Below, in pieces: positions 28,101-38,207 of a stretch of DNA of 38,207 nt. The notes under the pieces were generated by a model, which saw only the letters and a program-made list of their open reading frames with translations, searched no databases and was not told the origin of the DNA. Position numbers and translations under genes: made by a program. Origin of the DNA: Thiotrichaceae bacterium (GTDB taxonomy: Bacteria > Pseudomonadota > Gammaproteobacteria > Thiotrichales > Thiotrichaceae); NCBI GenBank assembly GCA_026989145.1, contig JALSJU010000130.1, forward strand, positions 1-38,207, written 5' to 3'. Position 1 is the first letter of the stretch; each line of letters begins with the position of its first letter.

Positions 28101-28917
28101 CTGCATTGGGGTGGGCGGAGACATTAGCGGTGCTTATTTTAGACAGTTCTTGCACATATTGGCGTAACATATCAGGGCCAAGCGCACAGTTTAAGCCGAT
28201 TGATAATGGCTCTGCATGAATCAAGGAATTATAAAAAGCCTCGGTGGTTTGACCGGATAAAGTACGTCCCGATGCATCGGTAATTGTCCCGGAAATCATA
28301 ATGGGTAATTCGATATTATCTTCTTCAAAGACTGTTTTTACCGCAAAAATAGCAGCCTTGGCATTGAGTGTGTCGAATATGGTCTCGATCAAGATAATAT
28401 CTGATCCGCCTTCAATCAAACCACGTGTAGATGCGCAGTAATCTTCAACTAACGCATCAAAAGTAATTGCTCGAAAGCCTGGGTCGTTGACATCTGGGGA
28501 CATTGAACAGGTTTTGCTGGTTGGGCCAAGTACTCCTGCGACAAAACGAGGTTTATCAGGTGTCGAATACTTATCGGCAGCTTCGCGTGCAACTTTTGCG
28601 CCAGCTACGTTTAATTCGTAAGCAAGGCTCTCCATTTCGTAGTCAGCCATGCTAACTTTGGTGGCATTGAAGGTATTCGTTTCGAGAATATCCGCACCGG
28701 CTTCAAGGTATTCTTCATGAATCTCACGAATAATATGCGGTTGGGTTATCGCCAGCAAATCATTGTTGCCTTTGATATCCATGTGATAGTCTGCAAAACG
28801 CTCACCACGATAATCCGCTTCTTCAAGCTTACGGCGTTGTATCATGGTGCCCATTGCGCCATCGAGAATCAGGATACGGGATTTTAAAAGTTCTTGGATC
28901 TGTTTGGATTTAGTCAT
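25162..28917 (-). CDS. metH: Cobalamin-dependent methionine synthase
   Basis: MetH transfers a methyl group from 5-methyltetrahydrofolate to homocysteine through bound cobalamin. The 1251 residues show all four modules. The homocysteine domain has the zinc cysteines in GLNCALG and [11 protein letters not shown], near residue 310. The pterin domain has [14 protein letters not shown] and VIDINMDEG. The B12 domain has [15 protein letters not shown] with the axial His near residue 757. The C-terminal activation domain has [16 protein letters not shown] and [16 protein letters not shown]. The organism therefore needs B12. The 60-nt gap upstream is too short for a cobalamin riboswitch, and metH probably shares transcripts with the protease gene. 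Confidence 0.97.
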   Translation of the reverse strand: MTKSKQIQELLKSRILILDGAMGTMIQRRKLEEADYRGERFADYHMDIKGNNDLLAITQPHIIREIHEEYLEAGADILETNTFNATKVSMADYEMESLAYELNVAGAKVAREAADKYSTPDKPRFVAGVLGPTSKTCSMSPDVNDPGFRAITFDALVEDYCASTRGLIEGGSDIILIETIFDTLNAKAAIFAVKTVFEEDNIELPIMISGTITDASGRTLSGQTTEAFYNSLIHAEPLSIGLNCALGPDMLRQYVQELSKISTANVSAHPNAGLPNEFGEYDLEPNEMSEHIKEWAESGFLNIVGGCCGSSPAHIKAIANAVADITPRTIPDIPVECRLSGLEPFNIAESSLFVNVGERTNVTGSARFKRLIKEEDYDTALEVALEQVQNGAQVIDINMDEGMLESKEAMVRFLNLCAAEPDIARVPVMVDSSKWDIIEAGLKCIQGKGIVNSISLKEGEENFINQAKLIKRYGAAAVVMAFDEDGQADTYERKVEICTRAYHVLVDKVGFPPQDIIFDPNIFAIGTGIEEHNNYAVDFIEATKTIKETLPHAMISGGVSNVSFSFRGNNPVREAIHSVFLYHTVKVGMDMGIVNAGQLVVYDDIPKELHKAVEDMVLNKSPDATENLMAIAADYLGDGKAKENKQDLEWRTWSVEKRLEHALVKGIDAYVDEDTKEALDKLKRPIFVIEGPLMDGMNVVGDLFGAGKMFLPQVVKSARVMKKSVAWLEPYLEAEKAGCDVNTNGKILMATVKGDVHDIGKNIVGIVLQCNSYEVVDLGVMVPTDKILQTAKDEGCDIIGLSGLITPSLDEMVNVAKEMERTGLNLPLMIGGATTSKIHTAVKIDPQYQGPIVYVPDASRAVGVAGELLSDDRKLAYRQEIKDEYEAMRVKRAANQKVKKTFTLEQARKNKVQLDWINYTPPKPAIFEKEINALAVGAKFNVEELTNGGLLIQFNDYPLDSLAEIFDWTPFFKSWELAGRYPAILTDEVVGEEATKLFKDAQDMLQQILDEKWITGKAVLGFFPANSVGDNLELYVNHKDKKTHTDLFHIRQQMDRTTKGDNKAQPNFCLADYIAPKDSGKEDWLGTFAVSTGFGMEQRVEQFKKDFDDYNAILLEALTDRFAEALAEKMHELTRKVFWGYASNESLSNEEVIKEKYAGIRPAPGYPACPEHTEKGTLWDLLEPEKRIGIKITESYAMWPAAAVSGWYFSHPDSRYFGTGKIQKDQVEDYAKRKGWSMEDAEKWLGPVLGY

Positions 28918-28977
28918 CCGTGCAGTTTATTGTATTTGTAACGGTTTTTCTTTATAAATAAACAGTTTTAGATAAAA

Positions 28978-30081
28978 TTACTGCATAAAGAGAGTAACGG
29001 GAATATTCATTCTTTTTGTCCCATTACGAAGTATCTTTAATGTGATGGTGTCATTTAACTGATGTTTTTCAATAATATTTAAGAAATCGTTCATGTCTTC
29101 GACTTTTTCATTGCCGATTGCTTGGATAACGTCACCCAAAACCAGATCACCATTAACCAGTTGTGAGCCTTTTAAACCGGCTTTTGATGCGGGTGAACTG
29201 GGGCTGACTTGCAAAATTAATACCCCTTTAATGCCCAGCTCTTTTAATACTAATCTATTGGCCGTGTCATTGGCGCTAATGCCAACGATGGGTTGAATAA
29301 AGCGGCCATTTTTAATCAAATTTGGTACAACCCGATTAACACTATCAACGGGAATTGCGAAACCAATTCCCGCAGATGCGCCTGACGGACTATAAATAGC
29401 GACATTCATACCAATTAAACGACCTGCACTGTCTAATAAAGGGCCACCTGAGTTGCCTGGATTGATCGCCGCGTCAGTTTGAATTAAGTTATCCATATCC
29501 ATAGAACGATTAGATATGGTACGACCTAATGCGGAGATTATCCCTGTGGTTAGGGTATGGTCTAAACCAAATGGGTTGCCTATCGCATAAACTTGCTGCC
29601 CAACCGAGAGGTCTTTACTGGTGCCAGGCTGAATCGGGTTAGGCAAGTCCGCGCTATCCTGAAGCTTTAATACGGCGATATCATGGCGTTTACTGTGGCC
29701 GATAACTTTTGCGGTATAGGTTTTTTTGTTCTTAAGGCGCACCTTGGCCGATTTATGCCCTTTTATCACATGGTAATTGGTGATGATATGCCCTTGTGTG
29801 TCCCATATGAAACCGGTGCCTGTACCACTAGGAACTTCACGAATATCACGTGTGTAAGGATTAATGACATGTTTCACCGTGGAAATATAAACCACCGCAG
29901 GATTGTTATGCTTGAAAAGTGCAATCGTACCTTTTTCTTCTGGTGTTAAACCATTGCGTAATCCGCTTTTGGCATTTGCTGTTTGGATGCTTTTAGTTAG
30001 ATTGAATGGGGAGAAAAAAAGTATAGCTCCAATAACCAAAATACCAATCAAAAGTGGCTTTATGTGATTTTTTTGAATCAT
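28978..30081 (-). CDS. DegP/HtrA-like periplasmic serine protease with one PDZ domain
   Basis: This 367-residue envelope protease has an N-terminal hydrophobic segment (about 9-27, LLIGILVIGAILFFSPF) that could be an anchor or signal. It is followed by a trypsin-like domain with the full triad: His104 (TNYHVI), Asp134 (HDIAVLKL) and Ser211 (NPGNSGGPL). A single PDZ domain (about 260-365) contains VLILQVSPSSPASKAGL. One PDZ and a retained N-terminal anchor make it more DegS-like than DegP-like, but sigma-E control cannot be inferred. AGG lies about 10 nt before the ATG. metH follows after 60 nt. Confidence 0.93.
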   Translation of the reverse strand: MIQKNHIKPLLIGILVIGAILFFSPFNLTKSIQTANAKSGLRNGLTPEEKGTIALFKHNNPAVVYISTVKHVINPYTRDIREVPSGTGTGFIWDTQGHIITNYHVIKGHKSAKVRLKNKKTYTAKVIGHSKRHDIAVLKLQDSADLPNPIQPGTSKDLSVGQQVYAIGNPFGLDHTLTTGIISALGRTISNRSMDMDNLIQTDAAINPGNSGGPLLDSAGRLIGMNVAIYSPSGASAGIGFAIPVDSVNRVVPNLIKNGRFIQPIVGISANDTANRLVLKELGIKGVLILQVSPSSPASKAGLKGSQLVNGDLVLGDVIQAIGNEKVEDMNDFLNIIEKHQLNDTITLKILRNGTKRMNIPVTLFMQ

Positions 30082-30143
30082 TTAAATTACCTAATGTGTG
30101 TAAACATTAGTTCATAGGATAGGTCTTAATTATATTATTTCAA

Positions 30144-30283
30144 GAGATCTTTGCACGAGTCGAGTTACGAGTAAAATTGGTTGAAATTTCACTGCTTTTC
30201 GTTGAAAAACTCGCTGATAACCCGTTATTAAGCTTCGCTTACCATTAGCCGTTTCTTTCGCCATCGACTCGCACAAAGGTCTC
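30144..30283. mobile_element. Family 2 palindromic miniature element (copy 3)
   Basis: The ends are GAGATCTTTGCACGAGTCG and CGACTCGCACAAAGGTCTC, flanked by a perfect TTCAA duplication (30139-30143 and 30284-30288). The interior (GAGTAAAATTGGTTGAAATT, CACTGC, then GCTGATAACCCGTTATTAA and TTAGCCGTTTCTTTCGC) matches copy 1 but lacks its long internal hairpin. It lies between the unknown 187-aa gene and the protease gene, 32 nt after the former's stop. Confidence 0.87.
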
Positions 30284-30315
30284 TTCAAGATTAAAGTCTA
30301 AGAACTAACTAATGC

Positions 30316-30879
30316 TTAATTCAAGGAGTTTTGTAAGGTGGTTAGCTCATCTAAAATAGAGTCAACTAATGCGACCCCTTTATCATCCATGCCTTTACTT
30401 AAAATATCAGCATCACGTTCACCATCTACTAGCTTTTTCATGATTCCAGCTAATAACGTCATTTCACCGCCTGCTTGACTCATTTGTTCGCTCATTTGTG
30501 AAAGTAAGGTTAACGCTTGTGTATTGCCTATGCCTGCTTGATGAATCATATGCGCAATACCCGGCGCAGCCATACCTGCTTGCGCATTGTTTTGTTGTGG
30601 GTCGGGTAGGGTGCTGGGGTTTTGGATGCCACGTAAAATGGCATCAATAATGAAGCCATCTTCTTCATCAAGATTTTTAAGCAACGAATCGGAACGATCA
30701 CCTTCCATGATTTTATAAATACGCAACACTAAATCTTGCCAGCCATTTTCGGCACTAGTTTTTAAGGTTTGATTGAGTTGAGGGCGGAGTTGTGGGTTAC
30801 TTATGGTATCAACGACTAAGCGAATCAAACTTGCATGGACTTGGACGACTTGTTGTTGTTGGGGCGGTAATTTATTCAT
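30316..30879 (-). CDS. Unrecognised 187-aa helical protein with an internal repeat
   Basis: I do not recognise a family. The protein starts with a Gln-rich segment (LPPQQQQVVQ), has no signal peptide or membrane helix, and appears all-helical. Residues 59-82 and 152-176 resemble each other: both begin acidic-Gly-acidic-Arg, continue with (L/I)-L and a DEED/DDK turn, and end in D(A/S)IL. A Gln/Ala/Met-rich linker (about 88-145) separates them, suggesting duplication of a helical module. It is divergent from pyrG, so the 30880-30998 gap should hold both promoters. The ATG has no strong Shine-Dalgarno. Confidence 0.75.
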   Translation of the reverse strand: MNKLPPQQQQVVQVHASLIRLVVDTISNPQLRPQLNQTLKTSAENGWQDLVLRIYKIMEGDRSDSLLKNLDEEDGFIIDAILRGIQNPSTLPDPQQNNAQAGMAAPGIAHMIHQAGIGNTQALTLLSQMSEQMSQAGGEMTLLAGIMKKLVDGERDADILSKGMDDKGVALVDSILDELTTLQNSLN

Positions 30880-30959
30880 TTTCAGATATTAGCAAAAAAA
30901 GTAAAATAAAGTACCACTAGTTTGCGTAATCTACTGTTTCCCGCTTTTCAATATGGTAG

Positions 30960-32639
<1,680 letters not shown>

Positions 32640-32648
32640 TAAATCATA

Positions 32649-33482
32649 ATGAAACTGTGTAATTTCGAAGTCGGGCATGATCAACCATTCTTTCTATTGG
32701 CTGGCCCCTGTGTGGTTGAGTCCGAAAAACTGACCCTTGAAATAGCCCAAAGCATGAAAGAAATAACCGATGAACTTGGCATCCCGTATATTTTTAAAGC
32801 GTCTTTTGATAAAGCTAACCGTACCTCGTACGCCAGCTATCGTGGCCCAGGCATGGAAGAGGGATTGCGAATTTTAGAAAAAGTAAAAAATGATCTAGGT
32901 CTGCCAGTAATTACCGATGTGCATGAAGATACACCGCTTGATGAGGTTGCCTCAGTAGTTGATATCATGCAAACCCCAGCTTTATTATGTCGCCAGACTA
33001 ATTTCATTCAAAATGTTGCTAAACAGGGCATTCCGATTAATATAAAAAAAGGTCAGTTTCTTGCACCACAAGATATGAATAACGTGGTCGAAAAAGCTAA
33101 AACTACGGGTAACGACCAAATCATGGTGTGCGAACGTGGTTATATTTTTGGTTATAATACCTTGATTTCTGATATGCGCGGTCTTGCAACTATGCGTGAA
33201 ACTAACTGCCCCGTTGTGTTTGATGCAACGCATTCAGTACAGCAACCTGGCGGAAAGGGAAGTTGCTCAGGAGGAGAGCGCCAACATGTGCCCGTGTTAG
33301 CTAGAGCTGCGATTGCAGCCGGTGTTGCAGGCATATTTATGGAAACACATCCTAGTCCCGATGAGGCATTAAGTGATGGACCTAACTCATGGCCAACACA
33401 CCGCATGAAAGAGCTATTGGAAACATTGATGACGATTGATCAAGCGGTTAAAGCACAGCCTTATCTTGAGTCAACAATCTAA
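32649..33482 (+). CDS. kdsA: 3-deoxy-8-phosphooctulonate synthase (KDO-8-P synthase)
   Basis: KdsA condenses phosphoenolpyruvate with arabinose 5-phosphate for the lipopolysaccharide inner core. At 277 aa it has [36 protein letters not shown]-like [37 protein letters not shown] and [24 protein letters not shown] places a Cys at residue 21, where E. coli KdsA has Asn. With the His, Glu and Asp motifs present, this indicates the metal-dependent class. It sits between pyrG and eno. Confidence 0.96.
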   Translation: MKLCNFEVGHDQPFFLLAGPCVVESEKLTLEIAQSMKEITDELGIPYIFKASFDKANRTSYASYRGPGMEEGLRILEKVKNDLGLPVITDVHEDTPLDEVASVVDIMQTPALLCRQTNFIQNVAKQGIPINIKKGQFLAPQDMNNVVEKAKTTGNDQIMVCERGYIFGYNTLISDMRGLATMRETNCPVVFDATHSVQQPGGKGSCSGGERQHVPVLARAAIAAGVAGIFMETHPSPDEALSDGPNSWPTHRMKELLETLMTIDQAVKAQPYLESTI

Positions 33483-33517
33483 GTTACAATATTTAACAAC
33501 TTTAAAAAAATTAATAG

Positions 33518-34825
<1,308 letters not shown>

Positions 34826-34847
34826 ACTTCGAAAATAGATTCGTATA

Positions 34848-35354
34848 ATGAAAGCACTCTTAATAATTTTTTCAAGCTTATTCATTTTTCTGGTCGCAGG
34901 GCTGTGGGTCGGCTCGGGCAGTTATCCTGAACACTGGAAAACTGAAGATCGAATTAATGCTCAAGAGCTTAGCAACCAGCAACGTAAAGATGATATTGAA
35001 CGTATCAAAGCTGATTTAGAAGATGTTGCTACGGGAGATAGCGCAATAGAAGAGCGCGCCCGTAGTGAATTGGGCATGACTAAACAAAATGAAAGTTTTT
35101 TTGAGATTATCTTACGTCCTGATCAGCAACAAAAACCACTCGCTGAAGATAAGGTCAAGGGTAGAGATTTAGGCAACCCTGAATTAAAGTCAGGCGAACC
35201 GTTAGGAGTTAAAGCGCTCATAGCCCCCAAACCCACGGTTAAAGCGCAACCAGATACGAAACCAGACAAGACTCAAACAGTTGATGATATTGATGAAGAT
35301 GAAAATAAAAAAATAGATTCAGAAATAGAAAAAGCAACGATAGATAATGGCTGA
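34848..35354 (+). CDS. ftsB: Cell division protein FtsB with extended C-terminal tail
   Basis: FtsB is a bitopic septum protein that works with FtsL and FtsQ. The N-terminal membrane segment (about 3-22), a Lys/Asp-rich coiled coil (about 35-62), and the signature IEERARSELGMTKQNESFFE support the call. The family is usually 90-110 aa, but this one has 168. The extra 70 or so residues after the conserved part are hydrophilic and low-complexity (Pro/Lys then Asp/Glu rich). It overlaps ispD by 8 nt, the usual neighbour. The tail is in frame with no sign of a frameshift. Confidence 0.9.
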   Translation: MKALLIIFSSLFIFLVAGLWVGSGSYPEHWKTEDRINAQELSNQQRKDDIERIKADLEDVATGDSAIEERARSELGMTKQNESFFEIILRPDQQQKPLAEDKVKGRDLGNPELKSGEPLGVKALIAPKPTVKAQPDTKPDKTQTVDDIDEDENKKIDSEIEKATIDNG

Positions 35355-36099
35355 TTCAAGTCAACAAGATCTACAAGAAAAAGTCTGGGTTGTCATACCT
35401 GCCGCAGGTATTGGCAAAAGAATGCAATCAGAGATCCCCAAACAATATATAAAAATTCAGGGAAAAACCATACTCGAACACACCTTAGATTGCTTCATTC
35501 ATCACCCACAAATAGCAGGTTGTATGGTGGCACTAGCTAGCGAAGATCCTTATTGGAAGTCGTTAAGTATTCATGCCACAGCCAGCGACTTTCCACTTTA
35601 TACGGTAGAAGGTGGCGATCAGCGAAGTGACTCGGTAGAGCAAGCACTCGATTATTTAAGTGTTGTTGAAAAACTAGCAGAAGATAGTTGGGTGATGGTG
35701 CATGATGCTGCGCGTCCTTGTTTAAGCCAGCACGATATTACTCGGTTGTTATCGGTGATCACAGAAGGTGCAAGCGGCGGTATTTTAGCCAGCCCCGTTC
35801 GAGATACCATGAAGCGTGCAAAGCAAGGTGAACTTGTTATTTTACAGACCGAATCACGCGATGATCTATGGCATGCCTTAACGCCGCAACTGTTTAAGCT
35901 AGGTGAATTAACTGAGGCGCTAGAATACTGTATAGAAAATGGGTTAACGGTGACTGACGAGGCTTCAGCCATGGAAGCAAGGGGTTACACGGTTAAGCTA
36001 GTCGAAGGAGATAGCAGTAATATTAAAGTCACTCGACCCGCTGATATTGAGTTGGCAACTTGGTTATTAAGTCAAAAAGGGAAAGCCAATGAAACTTAG
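35347..36099 (+). CDS. ispD: 2-C-methyl-D-erythritol 4-phosphate cytidylyltransferase
   Basis: IspD joins CTP to 2-C-methylerythritol 4-phosphate in the MEP isoprenoid pathway. The 250 residues include the nucleotide loop [38 protein letters not shown], and [20 protein letters not shown] with a [11 protein letters not shown] end. It overlaps ftsB by 8 nt at its start and ispF by 11 nt at its end, so the three are probably translationally coupled. Confidence 0.96.
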   Translation: MADSSQQDLQEKVWVVIPAAGIGKRMQSEIPKQYIKIQGKTILEHTLDCFIHHPQIAGCMVALASEDPYWKSLSIHATASDFPLYTVEGGDQRSDSVEQALDYLSVVEKLAEDSWVMVHDAARPCLSQHDITRLLSVITEGASGGILASPVRDTMKRAKQGELVILQTESRDDLWHALTPQLFKLGELTEALEYCIENGLTVTDEASAMEARGYTVKLVEGDSSNIKVTRPADIELATWLLSQKGKANET

Positions 36100-36595
36100 A
36101 ATCGGCAATGGTTACGACGTACATGCTTTTGATGAGGTTGCTTCAAATCAACACGCTGTTGAAAATCACATCACTCTAGGCGGCGTAGAAATCCCTCATG
36201 AAGCCCCTTTAAAAGCGCATTCAGATGGTGATGTACTAATTCATGCACTGTGTGATGCCTTACTCGGCGCATTGGCTCTGGGTGATATTGGTCAGCATTT
36301 CCCTGATACAGACGATGCATTTAAAGGGGTTGACAGTAAGCTGCTTTTAAAAAAAGTCATGCGCCTAATTGAAAAACAAGGCTACTATTTAAATAACTGT
36401 GATTGCACGATAGTAGCCCAAGCGCCAAAAATGGCACCGCATATCAATTCGATGAGACAAGTCTTGTCAGTGCTTTTAAATGTTGAAAATGATGCTGTTA
36501 GCGTTAAAGCCACGACTACAGAACAGTTAGGGTTTACAGGAAGAAAAGAAGGCATAGCGGTGTATGCGGTGGTTTTGCTAACTTCTTTTAACTAG
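36089..36595 (+). CDS. ispF: 2-C-methyl-D-erythritol 2,4-cyclodiphosphate synthase
   Basis: IspF cyclises the CDP-methylerythritol phosphate intermediate. The zinc ligands are in GYDVHAF and in [18 protein letters not shown]. Also present are [28 protein letters not shown] and the C-terminal [22 protein letters not shown]. At 168 aa it is about ten longer than usual because of an insert near residues 15-27 ([12 protein letters not shown]) after the first ligand motif. It is the last gene of the run. The usual truD/surE genes do not follow. Confidence 0.96.
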   Translation: MKLRIGNGYDVHAFDEVASNQHAVENHITLGGVEIPHEAPLKAHSDGDVLIHALCDALLGALALGDIGQHFPDTDDAFKGVDSKLLLKKVMRLIEKQGYYLNNCDCTIVAQAPKMAPHINSMRQVLSVLLNVENDAVSVKATTTEQLGFTGRKEGIAVYAVVLLTSFN

Positions 36596-36636
36596 AGGCT
36601 GTAATAAGAAAACAGAATAATTATAATCAACAAAAA

Positions 36637-37263
36637 TTAATTGTAATTACTGCATAATCTATCTGTAGTTTGTTTAAATTGTTGGTACTCGTCATTAGTA
36701 AATAGTTGTTTACTATTCTCAAGATAGCCTTGTTTTTCTAAGTATTTCAGGGCTGGTTGATTGCATTCAAGCCGCGCGAAAGCCATTAGTCCGAAAATAT
36801 CTTTTTTTGCCGGGCTATAACCCACAAATAGGTTTTCATATAAAAGTTTAAATGCGCCAAAATCTTTATTTGTTGCTACTAGCGTCAGCACTAGAGGAAT
36901 ATAGAGCTCTTCTTTGTTCAACTTTAGGCTTGAAAGGCAATTTACGATTTTAATCGCTTTTTGTTTTTTTTCATTAGCTTTCACATAAGTAAAACTATTT
37001 AAAACCGAGAAAGTAGCAGCCAAGGTTATTTTTTCTGTTGGGTTCTCACAAATGCCTGATTCTATTTTTTTAATAAAAGTGACTGCTGATTCTAAACCAG
37101 TAAACGACTTTTGTTTTTCAGTCTTGAGGTTGTTTAGTAATAAGGCTTTGTTAAGTTTTATTAGATGTTTTACTTTATCTACGCTTGGCTCAACAGGTGA
37201 CGTTCCTGTACCACAAGATACTAGAAAAATAGTTGCGATTATTATAAAAAAAAATAACTTCAA
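36637..37263 (-). CDS. Predicted lipoprotein of unknown function
   Basis: The 208-residue protein has a signal peptide with a lipobox (FLVSCG, Cys17). Gly at +2 is compatible with outer-membrane sorting. The mature part is Lys-rich and probably helical, with pairs of Cys (near 72, 110, 169 and 204), and I recognise no family. Its ATG overlaps the stop of the 232-aa gene upstream by 4 nt (ATGA at 37260-37263), so the two are coupled. It converges on ispF with a 41-bp gap. Confidence 0.78.
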   Translation of the reverse strand: MKLFFFIIIATIFLVSCGTGTSPVEPSVDKVKHLIKLNKALLLNNLKTEKQKSFTGLESAVTFIKKIESGICENPTEKITLAATFSVLNSFTYVKANEKKQKAIKIVNCLSSLKLNKEELYIPLVLTLVATNKDFGAFKLLYENLFVGYSPAKKDIFGLMAFARLECNQPALKYLEKQGYLENSKQLFTNDEYQQFKQTTDRLCSNYN

Positions 37264-37958
37264 TTTAGGCCATCAATTCTTAAAAATATAAATCCGTTTC
37301 CATCGTGATCAAAGGCATTAAAGCCGGCATGATAATGATCACTTAAAGGATCATCATAAATAAAACCTTCTACTTTAAATTCTGATAGATTCGATAGCCG
37401 ATTGATTACACCAACCCCAGCACCAAATGCGTTAGGTATTTTCCCTGCGAGTGTTCTTGTTATAGATAATCCTTGAGATAATACTGATGCAGGCGAATAT
37501 TTAATGTGTAGTGCTTGTAACTCTTTAAAACTGCTTAATAGTTTTAGATAGTTTTTATCAAGAGTTTCAATGGAGTTCATTTGAGACTTTACTTTTTTCA
37601 TCTCAACCATCACATCTTTTCTAATTCCGATCAGTATTTTTGTACGTTGACTCTGGTTTAGACCTTCATAAAATTCTTGTGTTTTTTTAGTAATCGGCTT
37701 ACCAATAGAGGCTTTTTCTAAACTACTAATAAATGCTTTACCTGTATGAACCGTATATTGTTTATCAACATTTAAGCGTTTAATTCTGCCTTCGAAGGTG
37801 CTTTTTTCACCATCCGTTTTATAATCCGCTATGCCAACTTTATTTGACATCAACTTATTAAAGGTTTCGACACCACTTGATGAAGGTGCTAAACGATTAT
37901 TATTATTTTTAGATGGAGTTGTTGAAACGTGGTTATTGATAGGACTGGGGGTGGTCAT
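37260..37958 (-). CDS. Unrecognised 232-aa protein with disordered N-terminus and EF-hand-like loop
   Basis: No family is recognised. The first 30 or so residues are Ser/Thr/Pro/Asn-rich (TTPSKNNNN), followed by PSSSGVETFNKLM, a helical middle with a coiled-coil-like Lys/Met stretch (about 110-150), a short Gly/Ala-rich hydrophobic patch, and a C-terminus with DHDGNG near 217-222. That resembles the first half of an EF-hand loop but lacks the final acidic ligand at position 12. GGAG lies 8 nt before the ATG. It is coupled to the downstream lipoprotein and follows the 46-aa ORF by 18 nt. There is no Sec signal, and a type III-like export signal is only a guess. Confidence 0.72.
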   Translation of the reverse strand: MTTPSPINNHVSTTPSKNNNNRLAPSSSGVETFNKLMSNKVGIADYKTDGEKSTFEGRIKRLNVDKQYTVHTGKAFISSLEKASIGKPITKKTQEFYEGLNQSQRTKILIGIRKDVMVEMKKVKSQMNSIETLDKNYLKLLSSFKELQALHIKYSPASVLSQGLSITRTLAGKIPNAFGAGVGVINRLSNLSEFKVEGFIYDDPLSDHYHAGFNAFDHDGNGFIFLRIDGLN

Positions 37959-37976
37959 AGTATTATCTCCAGTTTT

Positions 37977-38117
37977 TTAATCAATTAGAAAGATTTTTGC
38001 TTGTAGGTTCTTCAAAAAATCAGTCGATGTGCTTTGATTCTGCAAGGCAGAAGGAGAACGCTTCCCTGCCCTAGTTTGAACCACGGTAGATTTATTTGTT
38101 TGAATGGGTTGTGCCAT
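37977..38117 (-). CDS. Predicted 46-aa small protein upstream of the 232-aa gene
   Basis: ATG at 38115-38117 opens 46 codons ending at 37977. The peptide is polar and Gln/Ser/Thr-rich (MAQPIQTNKSTVVQ), then ends with STSTDFLKNLQAK and IFLID. This end resembles SSGVETFNKLMSNK in the next protein, with a shared F-x-K pattern after a Ser/Thr run. A weak GAGA lies upstream. The stop is 18 nt from the next start, and the downstream Shine-Dalgarno falls in between. 38118-38207 shows no further gene before the edge. Confidence 0.5.
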   Translation of the reverse strand: MAQPIQTNKSTVVQTRAGKRSPSALQNQSTSTDFLKNLQAKIFLID

Positions 38118-38207
38118 CGTTATATTCTCAATTATAAAAGATTACATCCTGACTACATTAGGTTGACTACTAACTTAACAAATCCACCCAACAACTTATA
38201 TACGACT

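Noticed and set aside
28918-28977. Cobalamin riboswitch before metH
   Set aside because: The gap is only 60 nt and shows no B12-box-like conserved structure.
38131-38136. TATAAT on the minus strand as promoter of the right-edge cassette
   Set aside because: No -35 match 16-18 bp upstream, and transcription would begin only a few nt before the ATG.

Overview
This is an AT-rich gammaproteobacterial chromosome segment dominated by housekeeping genes in conserved orders. Diagnostic clusters are aroQ-accB-accC-prmA-(DUF3426 zinc ribbon)-dusB-fis and pyrG-kdsA-eno-ftsB-ispD-ispF, together with clpS-clpA, recB-recD and a B12-dependent metH. Lipopolysaccharide synthesis (KdsA), the MEP isoprenoid pathway (IspD/F) and the dusB-fis pair all point to Gammaproteobacteria. 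I do not assign a genus.

Layout. 1-296 (-): 5' part of an Xre/MbcA/ParS-type antitoxin gene running off the left edge. 542-5960 (+): recB-recD without an adjacent recC. 6648-7646 (-): PfkB-family kinase. 7803-9059 (+): an E. coli-type isocitrate dehydrogenase whose cofactor residues look NAD+-specific. 9482-12272 (+): clpS, an overlapping 36-codon small ORF, and clpA. 12673-13896 (-): dapC-like aminotransferase. 14373-19723 (-): fis to aroQ operon. 20170-24254 (+): sucA-sucB. 24615-25016 (+): DUF3461 protein. 25162-30081 (-): metH and a DegP/HtrA-like protease. 30316-30879 (-): conserved-looking unknown. 30999-36595 (+): pyrG to ispF. 36637-38117 (-): three unrecognised, apparently coupled genes (46 aa, 232 aa, lipoprotein).

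The gaps between genes are the unusual part. Most gaps longer than about 200 bp carry palindromic, non-autonomous elements, and no transposase gene is present. Family 1 has GGAACCTCTGAA-type ends and TTAA flanks (12431-12592, 24280-24540, 6212-6635), plus a related palindrome with an inverted core at 19885-20059. A different element (6370-6616, about 31-bp inverted ends) is nested inside the copy at 6212-6635, flanked by a clean CTAG duplication. Family 2 has GAGACCTTTGCACGAGTCG-type ends and short target duplications (9061-9277, 25081-25152, 30144-30283), and sits at or just after stop codons. A third long palindrome (5952-6151) overlaps the recD stop codon, and a REP-like palindrome lies at 411-458.

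Metabolically, the window supplies TCA steps (icd, sucA, sucB), the first committed step of fatty acid synthesis (accB, accC), aromatic and lysine/peptidoglycan precursors (aroQ, dapC), CTP, KDO, the enolase step and isoprenoid precursors, plus protein quality control (ClpS/ClpA, HtrA-like) and double-strand-break repair (RecB/RecD). The best leads for something undescribed are the small ORF locked between clpS and clpA, the nested and inverting palindromic elements, and the unknown three-gene cassette at the right edge.
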